Assembly: GCF_020857975.1 (NCBI RefSeq)
Contig: NZ_JACWUO010000017.1
Span: 1 to 64,000, forward strand
DNA: 64,000 nt
Direction of reading: 5' to 3'
Source: Stenotrophomonas rhizophila
GTDB lineage: Bacteria; Pseudomonadota; Gammaproteobacteria; Xanthomonadales; Xanthomonadaceae
The position numbers and the translations under genes were made by a program. The notes beneath the pieces are model-generated. The model had not been told where the DNA came from, did not search any database, and worked only from the letters and a program-made list of their open reading frames with translations. Shown piece after piece: positions 29,411 through 37,880 of the stretch; within the stretch, counting starts at the first letter, position 1; each line of letters starts with the position of its first letter.

Positions 29411-30292
29411 ATGCAGCCCATGCGCCCGTTCACCGCCCCCCAGCTCAACCCCGCCACCCAGACCGGCTGGCGCCGGACCTGGTTCGACATCATCTACCGC
29501 CACGACACCCGGCCGTCGCGCAATTTCGACCTGCTGCTGGTCTACGCCATCATCGCCAGCGTAGCGGTGGTCATGTTCGACAGCGTGCAGCAGTTCCATG
29601 CCGCCTACGCCGACGCGCTGTACGTGGTCGAATGGGGCTTCACCGTCCTGTTCACCATCGAGTACCTGCTGCGCCTGGTGGTGGTCAAACGCCCGCTGCG
29701 CTATGCGTTCAGCATCTGGGGCGTGATCGACCTGGCCTCCATCCTGCCCAGCTACCTGTCGCTGTTCATTCCCGGCGCGCAGAGCCTGCTGGTGGTGCGC
29801 GCGCTGCGCATCCTGCGGGTGTTCCGCATCCTCAAGCTGACCCGCTACATCGAGGAAAGCGGCATCCTGATGGAATCGCTGTGGCGCAGCCGGCGCAAGA
29901 TCCTGCTGTTCCTGTTCACGGTGATCACCATCACCATCATCGCCGGCACCCTGATGTACGTGATCGAAGGCCCCAACCACGGCTTCACCAGCATCCCCAG
30001 CAGCATGTACTGGGCAGTGGTGACCATGGCCACGGTGGGCTTTGGCGACATCGTGCCGCAGACCGTGCTCGGCCGCTTCGTCACCTCGGTGCTGATCCTG
30101 ATCGGCTACAGCATCATTGCCGTGCCCACCGGCATCTACACCGCCGAACTGGCCAACACCATGCGCGATGCCGAACGGTCCGCGCGCCGGGATGCGCGCG
30201 GCTGCCCGCACTGCGGGCTGGAAGGGCACGAGGCAGACGCGCGGCATTGCCGTGGCTGTGGCGAAAAACTGCCCGAGACCTTCAACGCGTAA
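29411..30292 (+). CDS. voltage-gated potassium-type ion channel with C-terminal zinc ribbon
   Basis: Six-transmembrane ion channel of 293 residues in the inner membrane. Segment S4 carries regularly spaced arginines (VVRALRILRVFRILKLTR, residues 128-145), and the pore has the filter TVGFGD at 208-213, which indicates potassium selectivity. After the last helix a soluble tail holds C265, C268, C280 and C283 as two CxxC pairs, a zinc-ribbon pattern. ATG 29411 has GGGG about eight bases upstream; a second ATG lies three codons later. It is divergent from argD. Confidence 0.9.
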   Translation: MQPMRPFTAPQLNPATQTGWRRTWFDIIYRHDTRPSRNFDLLLVYAIIASVAVVMFDSVQQFHAAYADALYVVEWGFTVLFTIEYLLRLVVVKRPLRYAFSIWGVIDLASILPSYLSLFIPGAQSLLVVRALRILRVFRILKLTRYIEESGILMESLWRSRRKILLFLFTVITITIIAGTLMYVIEGPNHGFTSIPSSMYWAVVTMATVGFGDIVPQTVLGRFVTSVLILIGYSIIAVPTGIYTAELANTMRDAERSARRDARGCPHCGLEGHEADARHCRGCGEKLPETFNA

Positions 30293-30304
30293 GCGTGCGC
30301 CGGT

Positions 30305-31123
30305 TCAATCCAGGAACAGGTCCGGCAGCAGCGGCCGCGACGGGTCCACCGCATAGCCGCTCAGATCGGTGATGCCGGCCTGCGCGAGCACTTCATCATC
30401 GAGCAGGAACTGGCCGCTGAAGCCGGCCGCCTCGCGGGTCAGCACCGCGTGCGCGGCGTCGGCCAGGATCTGCGGGGTGCGGCAACCGGCGATGTCCACC
30501 CCGGGAATCATGTTGATCGCATCGGTGGCGATGATGGTGCGCGGCCACAGCGCATTGACCGCCACGCCCTGCGGCCCGAACTCGGCGGCTAGGCCCAGGG
30601 TAACCAGGCTCATGCCCATCTTGGCCAGGGTGTAGCCGGTGTGCGGCCCCCACCACTTCGGGTCCAGGCTGGGCGGCGGCGCCAGGGTGAGGATGTGCGG
30701 GTTGGGGGCCTGCAGCAGGTACGGCAGGCAGGCCTGCGCGCAGAGGAAGCTGCCGCGCGAATTGACCTGCTGCATCAGGTCGAAGCGCTTCATCGGCGTG
30801 TCCAGGGTGCCGCGCAGCCAGATCGCGCTGGCGTTGTTGACCAGGATGTCGATGCCGCCGAAGGTGTCCACGGTCGCGGCCACCGCCGCGCGCACCTGGT
30901 CTTCCTCGCGGATATCGCACTTCAGCGCCAGGCCCTGGCCGCCCACCGCGTTGACCGCCTCGGCCGCGCTGTGGATGGTGCCGGGCAGCTTCGGGTTGGG
31001 CACCGCCGACTTGGCCGCGATGGCCACGTTGGCGCCGTCACGCGCCGCGCGCAGCGCGATGGCCAGGCCGATGCCGCGCGAGGCGCCGGTGATGAACAGG
31101 GTCTTGCCTTGCAGACTGGTCAT
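30305..31123 (-). CDS. SDR family oxidoreductase (HSDL2-like)
   Basis: Short-chain dehydrogenase of 272 residues. The NAD(P) motif TGASRGIG, NNASAIWL and the YxxxK pair (GYTLAKMG) are present. The usual catalytic serine region reads LTLAPPPSLDPKWW, like the HSDL2 subfamily, so the reaction is uncertain. The start is ATG 31121-31123 (MTSLQGKTLFITG). It is convergent with the channel gene, 12 bases apart. Confidence 0.88.
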   Translation of the reverse strand: MTSLQGKTLFITGASRGIGLAIALRAARDGANVAIAAKSAVPNPKLPGTIHSAAEAVNAVGGQGLALKCDIREEDQVRAAVAATVDTFGGIDILVNNASAIWLRGTLDTPMKRFDLMQQVNSRGSFLCAQACLPYLLQAPNPHILTLAPPPSLDPKWWGPHTGYTLAKMGMSLVTLGLAAEFGPQGVAVNALWPRTIIATDAINMIPGVDIAGCRTPQILADAAHAVLTREAAGFSGQFLLDDEVLAQAGITDLSGYAVDPSRPLLPDLFLD

Positions 31124-31500
31124 GCGAACGTCCTCGTTGCGATCACTGTAGACCGGCATTATGCCCAGCAACGCAGCGTCCGGCAGGGCCGGGCCCAGCC
31201 AACCGCAGGCCCGGCTGACCGTCGCGGTGACGCGGCCATGGCTGCCGAAGCAACGCTTGCGCGGTAGGGTCGGTTCCCAAACGACTGCCGAGCATGCCGA
31301 TCAGCACGGTGACGCAGCAACGCCTGCCGAAGCAACGCTTCCTCGGCAACGATCATGCCCACCATCGGCCGGGACACCGTACCGGCAGTCGTCCGGGGAG
31401 CGACCCTGCCAGCGGACTGCCTGGCTGGCGCCCACTGCAGGCGCCTTCGCGGCAGGTTCCGCAAAGTCGACCCATCGCGTGTGACATAAAGGTGGTGCAG
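31124..31500. other. intergenic region with imperfect direct repeats
   Basis: No gene is supported in these 377 bases. Two direct copies of CTGCCGAAGCAACGCTT lie at 31242-31258 and 31324-31340, each preceded by CGGTGACGC, giving units of about 34 bp spaced 82 bp apart. The promoter of the SDR gene should be at the left end. Open frames that cross the region have no family character. Confidence 0.5.
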
Positions 31501-32007
31501 CTACCCGTACCGCTGCACCTGCCGCCGCAGCAGATACGGCACGATCAACCGATGCACCGGTGCCACCGGCAGCATGTACAGCCGTCCAAACGCGTTGTGG
31601 GTATGCACCACCGTGGCGACCTGCAGCAGGTCGCCCTGCCATTGCAGCGCCAGCTGTACGCGCAGATGGCGATCGTCGTCTTCCAGCACGATTGCGTCAG
31701 GTGTGCACTGCTTCATGGTGAAGATGCCCAGCCGTTGCCCCGGCTGTGGATCGTCTGCTTCCTGCACTGCGCGCAGCGAACCGAGGTCCTTCATGCCGAG
31801 CAGGCGCATGCCGCCGTTGCGTACCGCCATCAAGCCATCAAACCAGCCCGGCACGGCGGCGGCCAGGTCGCGATAGGCCTGCAGCGCCGATCGGCCGGCG
31901 CGTGACACCGGCACCTGGCAGGCGTGTGCGAAGTCGGCATCGGGCAGTTGCGCGAACAGCACGCTGCCGGCGCCGATCGGCACGACCGCAGTCTTGGCCA
32001 CGCTCAC
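31501..32007 (-). CDS. DUF2867 family protein
   Basis: Protein of 168 residues matching DUF2867, with the conserved pattern LEDDDRHLRVQLALQW, THNAFGRLYMLPVAPVHRLI near its C-terminus. Function is unknown. The start is GTG at 32005-32007, overlapping the stop of the kinase-like gene (GTGA), so it is translated by coupling. A frame reading much further upstream is the antisense-phase shadow of the kinase gene. Confidence 0.8.
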   Translation of the reverse strand: MSVAKTAVVPIGAGSVLFAQLPDADFAHACQVPVSRAGRSALQAYRDLAAAVPGWFDGLMAVRNGGMRLLGMKDLGSLRAVQEADDPQPGQRLGIFTMKQCTPDAIVLEDDDRHLRVQLALQWQGDLLQVATVVHTHNAFGRLYMLPVAPVHRLIVPYLLRRQVQRYG

Positions 32008-32666
32008 GCCTTGGGCCCCTGCCCCTCGTTGTCTTCCCAGTGCAGGATCCTGCGGGTGACGAAGCGGTATACCGGCTTGCCGGTGCGGAACCACAGGTCG
32101 CGCACCCACGAGGTACGCTTGAGCAGGCGTTTTTCGACCGGGGTGAGGTGGTCGCGGCAGTACATGCGCTTGTGCTTGAGCAGGTGGCGCAGGTCTTCGC
32201 GGGCCAGCAGGCGCATCCATCGCGAGCGCGGGTTGCCGATCACCGCCAGCTGGAAGTCGATCAACGCCGGGCTGCCGTCCTCGCGTACCAGCCAGTTGGC
32301 TTCCTTGGCCAGGTCGTTGTGCGCGATGCCGTGCCGGTGCACGCGCTGCAGCAGGCGGCGGGCGGCGCGGAAATAGGCCAGGTCGCCGCGCGGCGGGCGC
32401 TGGTACATCGCATCGCCGGCCATGAAGCTGCGGTCCAGCCAGCGTCCGTTCCAGGCCAGCAGCGCCGGGGTGTCGGCCATGCCGCCCAGGTGCGCCAGCG
32501 CGCGCGCCTCGCGCCGGGCCAGCCACCAGGCCGGCAACCGCAGCCACCACGGCGTGGCGCCCAGATCGCGGCGCACGAAGCGAACGCCATCCTGTTCGAT
32601 CAGCAGGATGCAGCCAAAACTGTCGGCCTTGAGGGCCTTCGGGGCGGGATCGGAGTGGTGGTTCAT
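32004..32666 (-). CDS. protein-kinase-like (RIO/LPS-kinase fold) protein
   Basis: Protein of 220 residues with kinase-fold catalytic motifs: HND at 116-118 and N124 in HNDLAKEANWLV, and IDFQLAV with D137 as the metal-binding residue. The usual DFG is DFQ. The N-terminal lobe is short and a glycine-rich loop is not clear. Basic C-terminal residues suggest membrane or nucleic-acid contact. Relatives include small RIO-like kinases and lipopolysaccharide sugar kinases; which applies is open. It is coupled to the DUF2867 gene and divergent from the DedA fusion. Confidence 0.75.
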   Translation of the reverse strand: MNHHSDPAPKALKADSFGCILLIEQDGVRFVRRDLGATPWWLRLPAWWLARREARALAHLGGMADTPALLAWNGRWLDRSFMAGDAMYQRPPRGDLAYFRAARRLLQRVHRHGIAHNDLAKEANWLVREDGSPALIDFQLAVIGNPRSRWMRLLAREDLRHLLKHKRMYCRDHLTPVEKRLLKRTSWVRDLWFRTGKPVYRFVTRRILHWEDNEGQGPKA

Positions 32667-32755
32667 CGCGCCATTCTAGGGCGCGATCACGTGCGATCAC
32701 CGTAGATGCCGCACATTGCGCCCGCCTGGCCGGCAGTCAGTCACTTTCGCCCCCC

Positions 32756-32761
32756 TATAAT
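32756..32761 (+). promoter_or_regulatory. -10 element for a probably leaderless mRNA
   Basis: A perfect TATAAT ends six bases before the ATG of the DedA-PAP2 gene, so transcription would begin at or next to the A of the start codon. No Shine-Dalgarno sequence is present. The -35 region is weak. Confidence 0.55.
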
Positions 32762-32767
32762 CGGCCG

Positions 32768-34765
32768 ATGGACTCGTCATGGATCGATGCCACGCTTGCG
32801 TGGATCTCAGCTCACCCGGTACTTGCCGGCGCGGTCATCTTCCTCATCGCCTTCTGCGATGCGGTGATCGTGCTTGGCGCAATCGTGCCTGCGCTGCCGT
32901 TGCTGTTCGCGGTGGGCGTGTTCATCGGCCTGGGCCAGATTTCCGGCCCGTATGCGGTGGCCTGCGCGGCGCTGGGCGCGTTCGCCGGCGACGGCATCAG
33001 CTACTGGATCGGGCGCCGCTGGGGCGACCGGTTGCGCGGCTTCTGGCCCTTCAGCAAATACCCGCAGCTGCTCGACCGCGGCGAAACGATGTTCCGCCGC
33101 AATGCCTTCAAGAGCATCCTGGTGGCGCGCTACGTGGGCGCGATCCGTCCGTTCGTGCCGGCCATCGCCGGCATGATGAAGATGCCGCTGTCGCGCTACA
33201 TGCAGGCCAGCGCGATCGCCGGGGTGTCCTGGGCGGTGCTGTTCCTGGCCCCGGGCTGGGTGCTGGGCGAGGCCTATGACGCGGTGGCCGCGGTCGCCGG
33301 CCGGCTGGTGATGGTGCTGGGCCTGCTGGCGGTGTCGATGGGCGTGGTCTGGGCGATCGTGCTGTACGGCTACCGCTGGTCGGCCGCGCGCATGGACAAC
33401 TGGCTGGCCGCGCTGCTGCGCTGGTCGACCCGGCACCCGACCCTGGGCCGCTACTCGGTGGCGGTGTTCGACCCGCAGCGGCGCGAATCGGTACCGCTGG
33501 CGATGCTGGCGCTGATGCTGCTGTTGCTGGGCTGGTGCTGGTTCGCGCTGTTGATGGCGGTAGTCGCCCACGGCGAACCGCTGCGCCTGGACCTGGCCGT
33601 GCACCACGCGATGCTGGCCCTGCGCAACCCGCTGGCCGACTACCCGATGGCGGCGCTGGCCTCGCTGGGGGCCTGGCAGGTGCTGCTGCCGGCCACCGCG
33701 ATGGGCCTGGGCTACCTGGCCTGGCGGCGGCGCTGGATGGCCGCGGCGCACTGGCTGGCGGCGCTGGCCTTCGGTTTGGCGCTGTGCAAACTGCTGGGCG
33801 CCACCGTGGATGTGGTGCGCCCGCCCGATGCCAGCAGCGGGTTCGGCTTCCCGTCGGTATCGGTGACCATGGCCACCATCACCTTCGGCTTCTTCGCGGT
33901 GCTGATCGCTCGTGAGCTGCCGGGCCGCACGCGGGTGTGGCCGTATCTGCTGTCGGGCATCATCGTCAGCCTGATCGGCTTTGCCCGCATCTACCTGGGT
34001 GCGCATTGGCTCAGCGATGTGATCGGCGGGATGCTGTTCGGCATCTTCTGGCTGCTGGTGCTGGGCATCGCCTACCGCCGCCGCTTCAACCGCTCGTTCT
34101 GGGTCAAGCCGGTGGCCTGGCTGTTCTACGGCACCTTCGCGCTGGCCGCGCTGTGGTACGCGCCGCGGCATATTCCACTCAAGCTGGCCCGCTTCGAGCC
34201 GGCCCAGCCGGCGCCGGCCGACATCGGCGCGCAGGCCTGGTGGGACAGCGGCTGGCAGCAGCTGCCGGCGCGCCGCAATGAGTTCGACGATGACCAGCGC
34301 TGGCCGCTGGACGTGCAGGTGGCCGGGCCGTTGGCGCCGTTGCAGCAGCGGCTGGAAAGCCAGGGCTGGCGCGTGCAGCCGCAGGCCGGCTGGCAGCAGG
34401 CGCTGCTGATGCTGGACACCTCGGCCACGCCGGAACAGGTACCGGTGCTGCCGGCCACGCTGGACACCCAGGTCGAATCGCTGCTGATGCTGCGCCCGGG
34501 CAATGCGCCCAACGAGCTCTTCGCGCTGCGCCTGTGGCCGGCGCCGGCACGGCTGCAACCCGGCCGGCAGCCGTTGTGGCTGGGCAGTGCGCAGACCCTG
34601 CACTACCAGCGGCATGTGTACTTCATCGGCATGTGGCGGCCGCTGCGCGGCATCGATCCGTCGTTGAACGCGGTGCGCGAAGCCCTCGACGGCCTGCCGC
34701 AGCAGGTGGACACCCACCCGGAAACGCAGATGCCGGTGCTGCGGGTGCGCACGCCGGGGCGGTAA
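32768..34765 (+). CDS. DedA-PAP2-LssY three-domain membrane protein
   Basis: Inner-membrane fusion of 665 residues. Residues about 10-200 form a DedA domain (SYWIGRRWGDRLRGF; VARYVGAIRPFVPAIAGMM), a family of lipid-carrier flippases. Residues about 240-440 form a PAP2 phosphatase domain, and 480-665 match the LssY C-terminal domain. In the PAP2 part the third motif ARIYLGAHWLSD (about 406-417) keeps its R, H and D, but the PSGH motif reads PSVS (about 361-364), so the proton-donor His is missing. A role in undecaprenyl-phosphate or phospholipid recycling is plausible. Catalysis may be impaired. Confidence 0.9.
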   Translation: MDSSWIDATLAWISAHPVLAGAVIFLIAFCDAVIVLGAIVPALPLLFAVGVFIGLGQISGPYAVACAALGAFAGDGISYWIGRRWGDRLRGFWPFSKYPQLLDRGETMFRRNAFKSILVARYVGAIRPFVPAIAGMMKMPLSRYMQASAIAGVSWAVLFLAPGWVLGEAYDAVAAVAGRLVMVLGLLAVSMGVVWAIVLYGYRWSAARMDNWLAALLRWSTRHPTLGRYSVAVFDPQRRESVPLAMLALMLLLLGWCWFALLMAVVAHGEPLRLDLAVHHAMLALRNPLADYPMAALASLGAWQVLLPATAMGLGYLAWRRRWMAAAHWLAALAFGLALCKLLGATVDVVRPPDASSGFGFPSVSVTMATITFGFFAVLIARELPGRTRVWPYLLSGIIVSLIGFARIYLGAHWLSDVIGGMLFGIFWLLVLGIAYRRRFNRSFWVKPVAWLFYGTFALAALWYAPRHIPLKLARFEPAQPAPADIGAQAWWDSGWQQLPARRNEFDDDQRWPLDVQVAGPLAPLQQRLESQGWRVQPQAGWQQALLMLDTSATPEQVPVLPATLDTQVESLLMLRPGNAPNELFALRLWPAPARLQPGRQPLWLGSAQTLHYQRHVYFIGMWRPLRGIDPSLNAVREALDGLPQQVDTHPETQMPVLRVRTPGR

Positions 34766-34775
34766 TCCGGGCGGC

Positions 34776-34841
34776 GTAGAGCGGGGCTCTGCCCCGCTGG
34801 GCCGGGGATCGGGGAATCGGCCGGGTAGAACCCGGCTCTAC
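34776..34841. repeat. facing pair of GTAG-type REPs
   Basis: GTAGAGCGGGGCTCTGCCCCGCT (34776-34798) faces GTAGAGCCGGGTTCTACCCGGCC on the minus strand (34819-34841). The second contains the stop codon of the LON-domain gene in its GTAG end. Confidence 0.8.
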
Positions 34842-35425
34842 GACAGTGCCGGAATCCAGCCCAGCAGGTCCTGCAGGCGCTGGTGCGGGTCGTCCTGCTG
34901 CAGCAGCTGCAGCCGCTGTGGTTCGTCCAGCGGCAGCAGTTCGGCCAGCCGCCAGCCGACCCAGCTGGCCTGGTCCAGCTGCGCCGGGTGGGTGGGTGCA
35001 AACGCGGCGCCGGCCTGTTCGATGATGTGGCCCAGCACGGTGGCCAGCAGCGCATGTTCCGGGCGCAGCTCGTCGTCGTGGTCGGGCGGGCTCCATTGCA
35101 CGTCGGCCAGTATCAGGCCGCTGTCGCGGACCCGGGTATGCAGCACGTGGAAACGGCGCTGGCCGCGCAGGCGCAGCACCAGCACGCCATCGGCGCCTAC
35201 GTCGAAGTCCTCGATGCGCGCCTCCACCCCGTAGGCGGCCGGCAATGCCGGGCGGCCGACCTCATCGCCGTCCAGGATCAGGCAGACGCCAAAGCTGCTG
35301 TCCTGGCGGCTGCACTCGCGCAGCATGTCCAGGTAACGGCGTTCGAACACCCGCAGGCCCAGCGCGGCGCCGGGCAGCAGCACCACGTGCAGCGGGAACA
35401 GGGGCAGTGAAGCGGTATCGGTCAT
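34838..35425 (-). CDS. LON N-terminal substrate-binding domain protein
   Basis: Protein of 195 residues containing only the substrate-recognition (PUA-like) domain of Lon proteases, with no AAA+ or protease part. It begins LPLFPLHVVLLPGAALGLRVFE and has LRGQRRFHVL further on. Such stand-alone proteins are common and of unknown function. The start is ATG 35423-35425. The stop codon TAG is supplied by the end of a REP. Confidence 0.88.
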   Translation of the reverse strand: MTDTASLPLFPLHVVLLPGAALGLRVFERRYLDMLRECSRQDSSFGVCLILDGDEVGRPALPAAYGVEARIEDFDVGADGVLVLRLRGQRRFHVLHTRVRDSGLILADVQWSPPDHDDELRPEHALLATVLGHIIEQAGAAFAPTHPAQLDQASWVGWRLAELLPLDEPQRLQLLQQDDPHQRLQDLLGWIPALS

Positions 35426-35526
35426 GGCCTGCGGCACGCGCCGCGATCAACGGAAAGCTGCGTTGAATCTTACCGCAGTGCCCTGCCGCGCCCTGTCGTC
35501 GGCGCGGCGTACCGGGTGGCGCGGGC

Positions 35527-36891
35527 TCAGGCCTGCTGCAGCTGCGCCAGGAAGCGCCGCGGCGCGCCGTCGAAACCGCCATTGGACATGAACACCACCT
35601 GGTCGCCCGGGCGCACGATCCGGCCCAGCTGCGCCAGCAGCGCATCGGTGTCGGCCACCGCATGGGCCTGGCCACGCACTGCGGCGATCGCCCCGGCCGC
35701 GTCCCAGGCCAGTTCCGGGCGGTGCAGGAACACCACCGCGTCGGCCAGCGCCAGCGACGGTGGCAGTGCCTGCGCATGCGCGCCCAGCCGCATCGAATTG
35801 CTGCGCGGCTCCAGCGCCACCACGATGCGGGCCGCACCGACCTTGGCGCGCAGTCCTTCCAGCGTGGTGGCGATGGCAGTGGGGTGGTGGGCGAAATCAT
35901 CGAAGACGGTGATGTCGCCGCTCCGTCCGATCACTTCCATGCGCCGCTTGACGCTGCGGAACTGCGCCAGCGCCGGGATCACCGTGGCCAGCTCCACGCC
36001 CACCGCATGCGCGGCGGCCAGTGCGGCCAGGCCGTTGAGTACGTTGTGGCGGCCCAGCAGCGGCCAGTGCACTTCACCCACGCGCGTGCCGCGATGGTGC
36101 ACCACGAATGCACTGCCATCGGCATTGACCAGCTCGGCATGCCATTCCAGCGACGGATCCAGGCCGAAGCGCTCCACCGGGGTCCAGCAGCCCATCGCCA
36201 GCACCTCGGCCAGATGGGCGTCTTCGCCGTTGACGATCAGCCGGCCGCGCGCGGGCACGGTGCGGATCAGGTGATGGAACTGGCGCTGGATCGCGGCCAC
36301 GTCCGGGAAGATGTCGGCGTGGTCGTATTCCAGGTTGTTGAGGATGGCCACCAGCGGCCGGTAGTGCACGAACTTGCTGCGCTTGTCGAAGAAAGCGGTG
36401 TCGTACTCGTCGGCCTCGACCACGAACTCGCGGCCCTGGCCGCGCCGCGCCGACACGCCGAAGTCCTCGGCCACCCCGCCGATCAGGAAGCCCGGCTCGC
36501 GCCCGGCCGCCTGCAGCAACCAGGTCAGGATGGTGGTGGTGGTGGTCTTGCCGTGGGTGCCGGCCACGGCCAGCGTGTCGCGGCCCGGCAGCACCTGCTC
36601 GGACAGCCATTGCGCACCGGAAATGTACCGCTGGCCGGCATCGAGCACCGCTTCCACGGCCGGGTTGCCACGCGACAAGGCGTTGCCGACGATCACCTCG
36701 TCGCAGTCGGCCGCGACGCTGTCGGCGCGGTAGCCCGGGTCCAGCGCGATGCCCAGCTGTTCCAGCTGGGTCGACATCGGCGGATAAATCGCCTGGTCGC
36801 TGCCATGGACCGTATGGCCCAATTCCCGCGCCAACGCGGCCACGCCGCCCATGAAGGTGCCGGCAATACCAAGGATATGAATCTTGCTCAT
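35527..36891 (-). CDS. mpl: UDP-N-acetylmuramate:tripeptide ligase
   Basis: Cytosolic Mur ligase family enzyme of 454 residues that joins recycled murein tripeptide to UDP-MurNAc. The N-terminal GIAGTFMGGVAAL, ATP-binding GTHGKTTTT and the DDFAHHPTAI block are characteristic. Mpl is told from MurC by its opening HILGIAGTFMG. The start is ATG 36889-36891; 43 further upstream open codons are rejected. Confidence 0.95.
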   Translation of the reverse strand: MSKIHILGIAGTFMGGVAALARELGHTVHGSDQAIYPPMSTQLEQLGIALDPGYRADSVAADCDEVIVGNALSRGNPAVEAVLDAGQRYISGAQWLSEQVLPGRDTLAVAGTHGKTTTTTILTWLLQAAGREPGFLIGGVAEDFGVSARRGQGREFVVEADEYDTAFFDKRSKFVHYRPLVAILNNLEYDHADIFPDVAAIQRQFHHLIRTVPARGRLIVNGEDAHLAEVLAMGCWTPVERFGLDPSLEWHAELVNADGSAFVVHHRGTRVGEVHWPLLGRHNVLNGLAALAAAHAVGVELATVIPALAQFRSVKRRMEVIGRSGDITVFDDFAHHPTAIATTLEGLRAKVGAARIVVALEPRSNSMRLGAHAQALPPSLALADAVVFLHRPELAWDAAGAIAAVRGQAHAVADTDALLAQLGRIVRPGDQVVFMSNGGFDGAPRRFLAQLQQA

Positions 36892-37132
36892 GCGCTCGAT
36901 TGTCGCCGATCCCCTGCGGTCTTGGACATTGTCATCGGACAATTCCTTGGATCGCTGTAGGGAAATAGCCGAGGGTGTCGGGGAATCCCCGATAGCGGTG
37001 TTCTGTGAAGACGGACACAATTCAGCTGGCCAGCCGCAGTACCCCGTAGGTCCTACTCCCCAAGAGGCCGTCCCCAGGGGAGCTCATGCTGCGGGGCCTT
37101 GAGCAAGCCCCTCCGCTGGCACCTTCAAACCG

Positions 37133-37162
37133 CACGCCTGGCCCTTTCGGGGGCCGGGCGTG
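37133..37162 (-). terminator. terminator-like hairpin after adk
   Basis: CACGCCTGGCCC pairs with GGGCCGGGCGTG (one G-T pair) around a six-base loop, just downstream of the adk stop codon. The T run is poor. Confidence 0.6.
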
Positions 37163-37178
37163 TGTGCTTTGCGCCGGA

Positions 37179-37742
37179 TCAGGCGTGGATGGCCGCGCGG
37201 ATGCGCGCTTCCACCGCGTCCAGGTCGCCCACGCCATCGACGCGGGCCAGGGTGCCGCGGCCGGCGTAGAAATCCACCACCGGGGCGGTCTGCTCGTTGT
37301 AGACCTGCAGGCGCTGGCGTACCGATTCGGGGTTGTCGTCGGCACGGCCCTGTTCGGCCGCACGGCCGGCGATGCGCTCGACCAGCAGTTCGGTCGGCAC
37401 GTCCAGCTGTACTACCGCATCGAGCGGCTGGCCGATCTTGGCCAGCAGGCTGCCCAGCGCATTGGCCTGGGCCACGTTGCGCGGGTAACCGTCGAGGATG
37501 AAGCCATTGGCCACGTCGGCCTGGCCCAGGCGCGATTCCAGCATGCCCAGCAGGATGTCGTCGGACACCAGGTTGCCGGCATCCATCACCGCCTTGGCCT
37601 GCTTGCCCAGCTCACTGCCGGCGGCCACTTCGGCACGCAGCAGGTCGCCGGTGGAAATGTGCGCAATGGCCAGATGTTCCTTCAGGCGCGTTGCCTGTGT
37701 CCCCTTGCCCGAACCGGGCGGTCCCAACAGAACCAATCGCAT
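37179..37742 (-). CDS. adk: adenylate kinase
   Basis: Cytosolic nucleotide kinase of 187 residues that interconverts ATP, AMP and ADP. The P-loop GPPGSGKGTQ is at residues 7-16 and DGYPRN lies in the AMP/ATP binding region. This is the short form without the extended LID domain, as known from xanthomonads. The start is ATG 37740-37742 (MRLVLLGPP). It is divergent from pfp. Confidence 0.97.
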   Translation of the reverse strand: MRLVLLGPPGSGKGTQATRLKEHLAIAHISTGDLLRAEVAAGSELGKQAKAVMDAGNLVSDDILLGMLESRLGQADVANGFILDGYPRNVAQANALGSLLAKIGQPLDAVVQLDVPTELLVERIAGRAAEQGRADDNPESVRQRLQVYNEQTAPVVDFYAGRGTLARVDGVGDLDAVEARIRAAIHA

Positions 37743-37880
37743 CAACCTGACTCCAACTTGGTAAAAAAGGAAGGGCGCGTGCCCCGGGATTGTCCACAAT
37801 CACGCTGCACCGCAATACGCGCACTTTACCCCATACCGGTAATGTCTCTGCAATGTCCCGCCCCCACCTCCGGTGAAACC

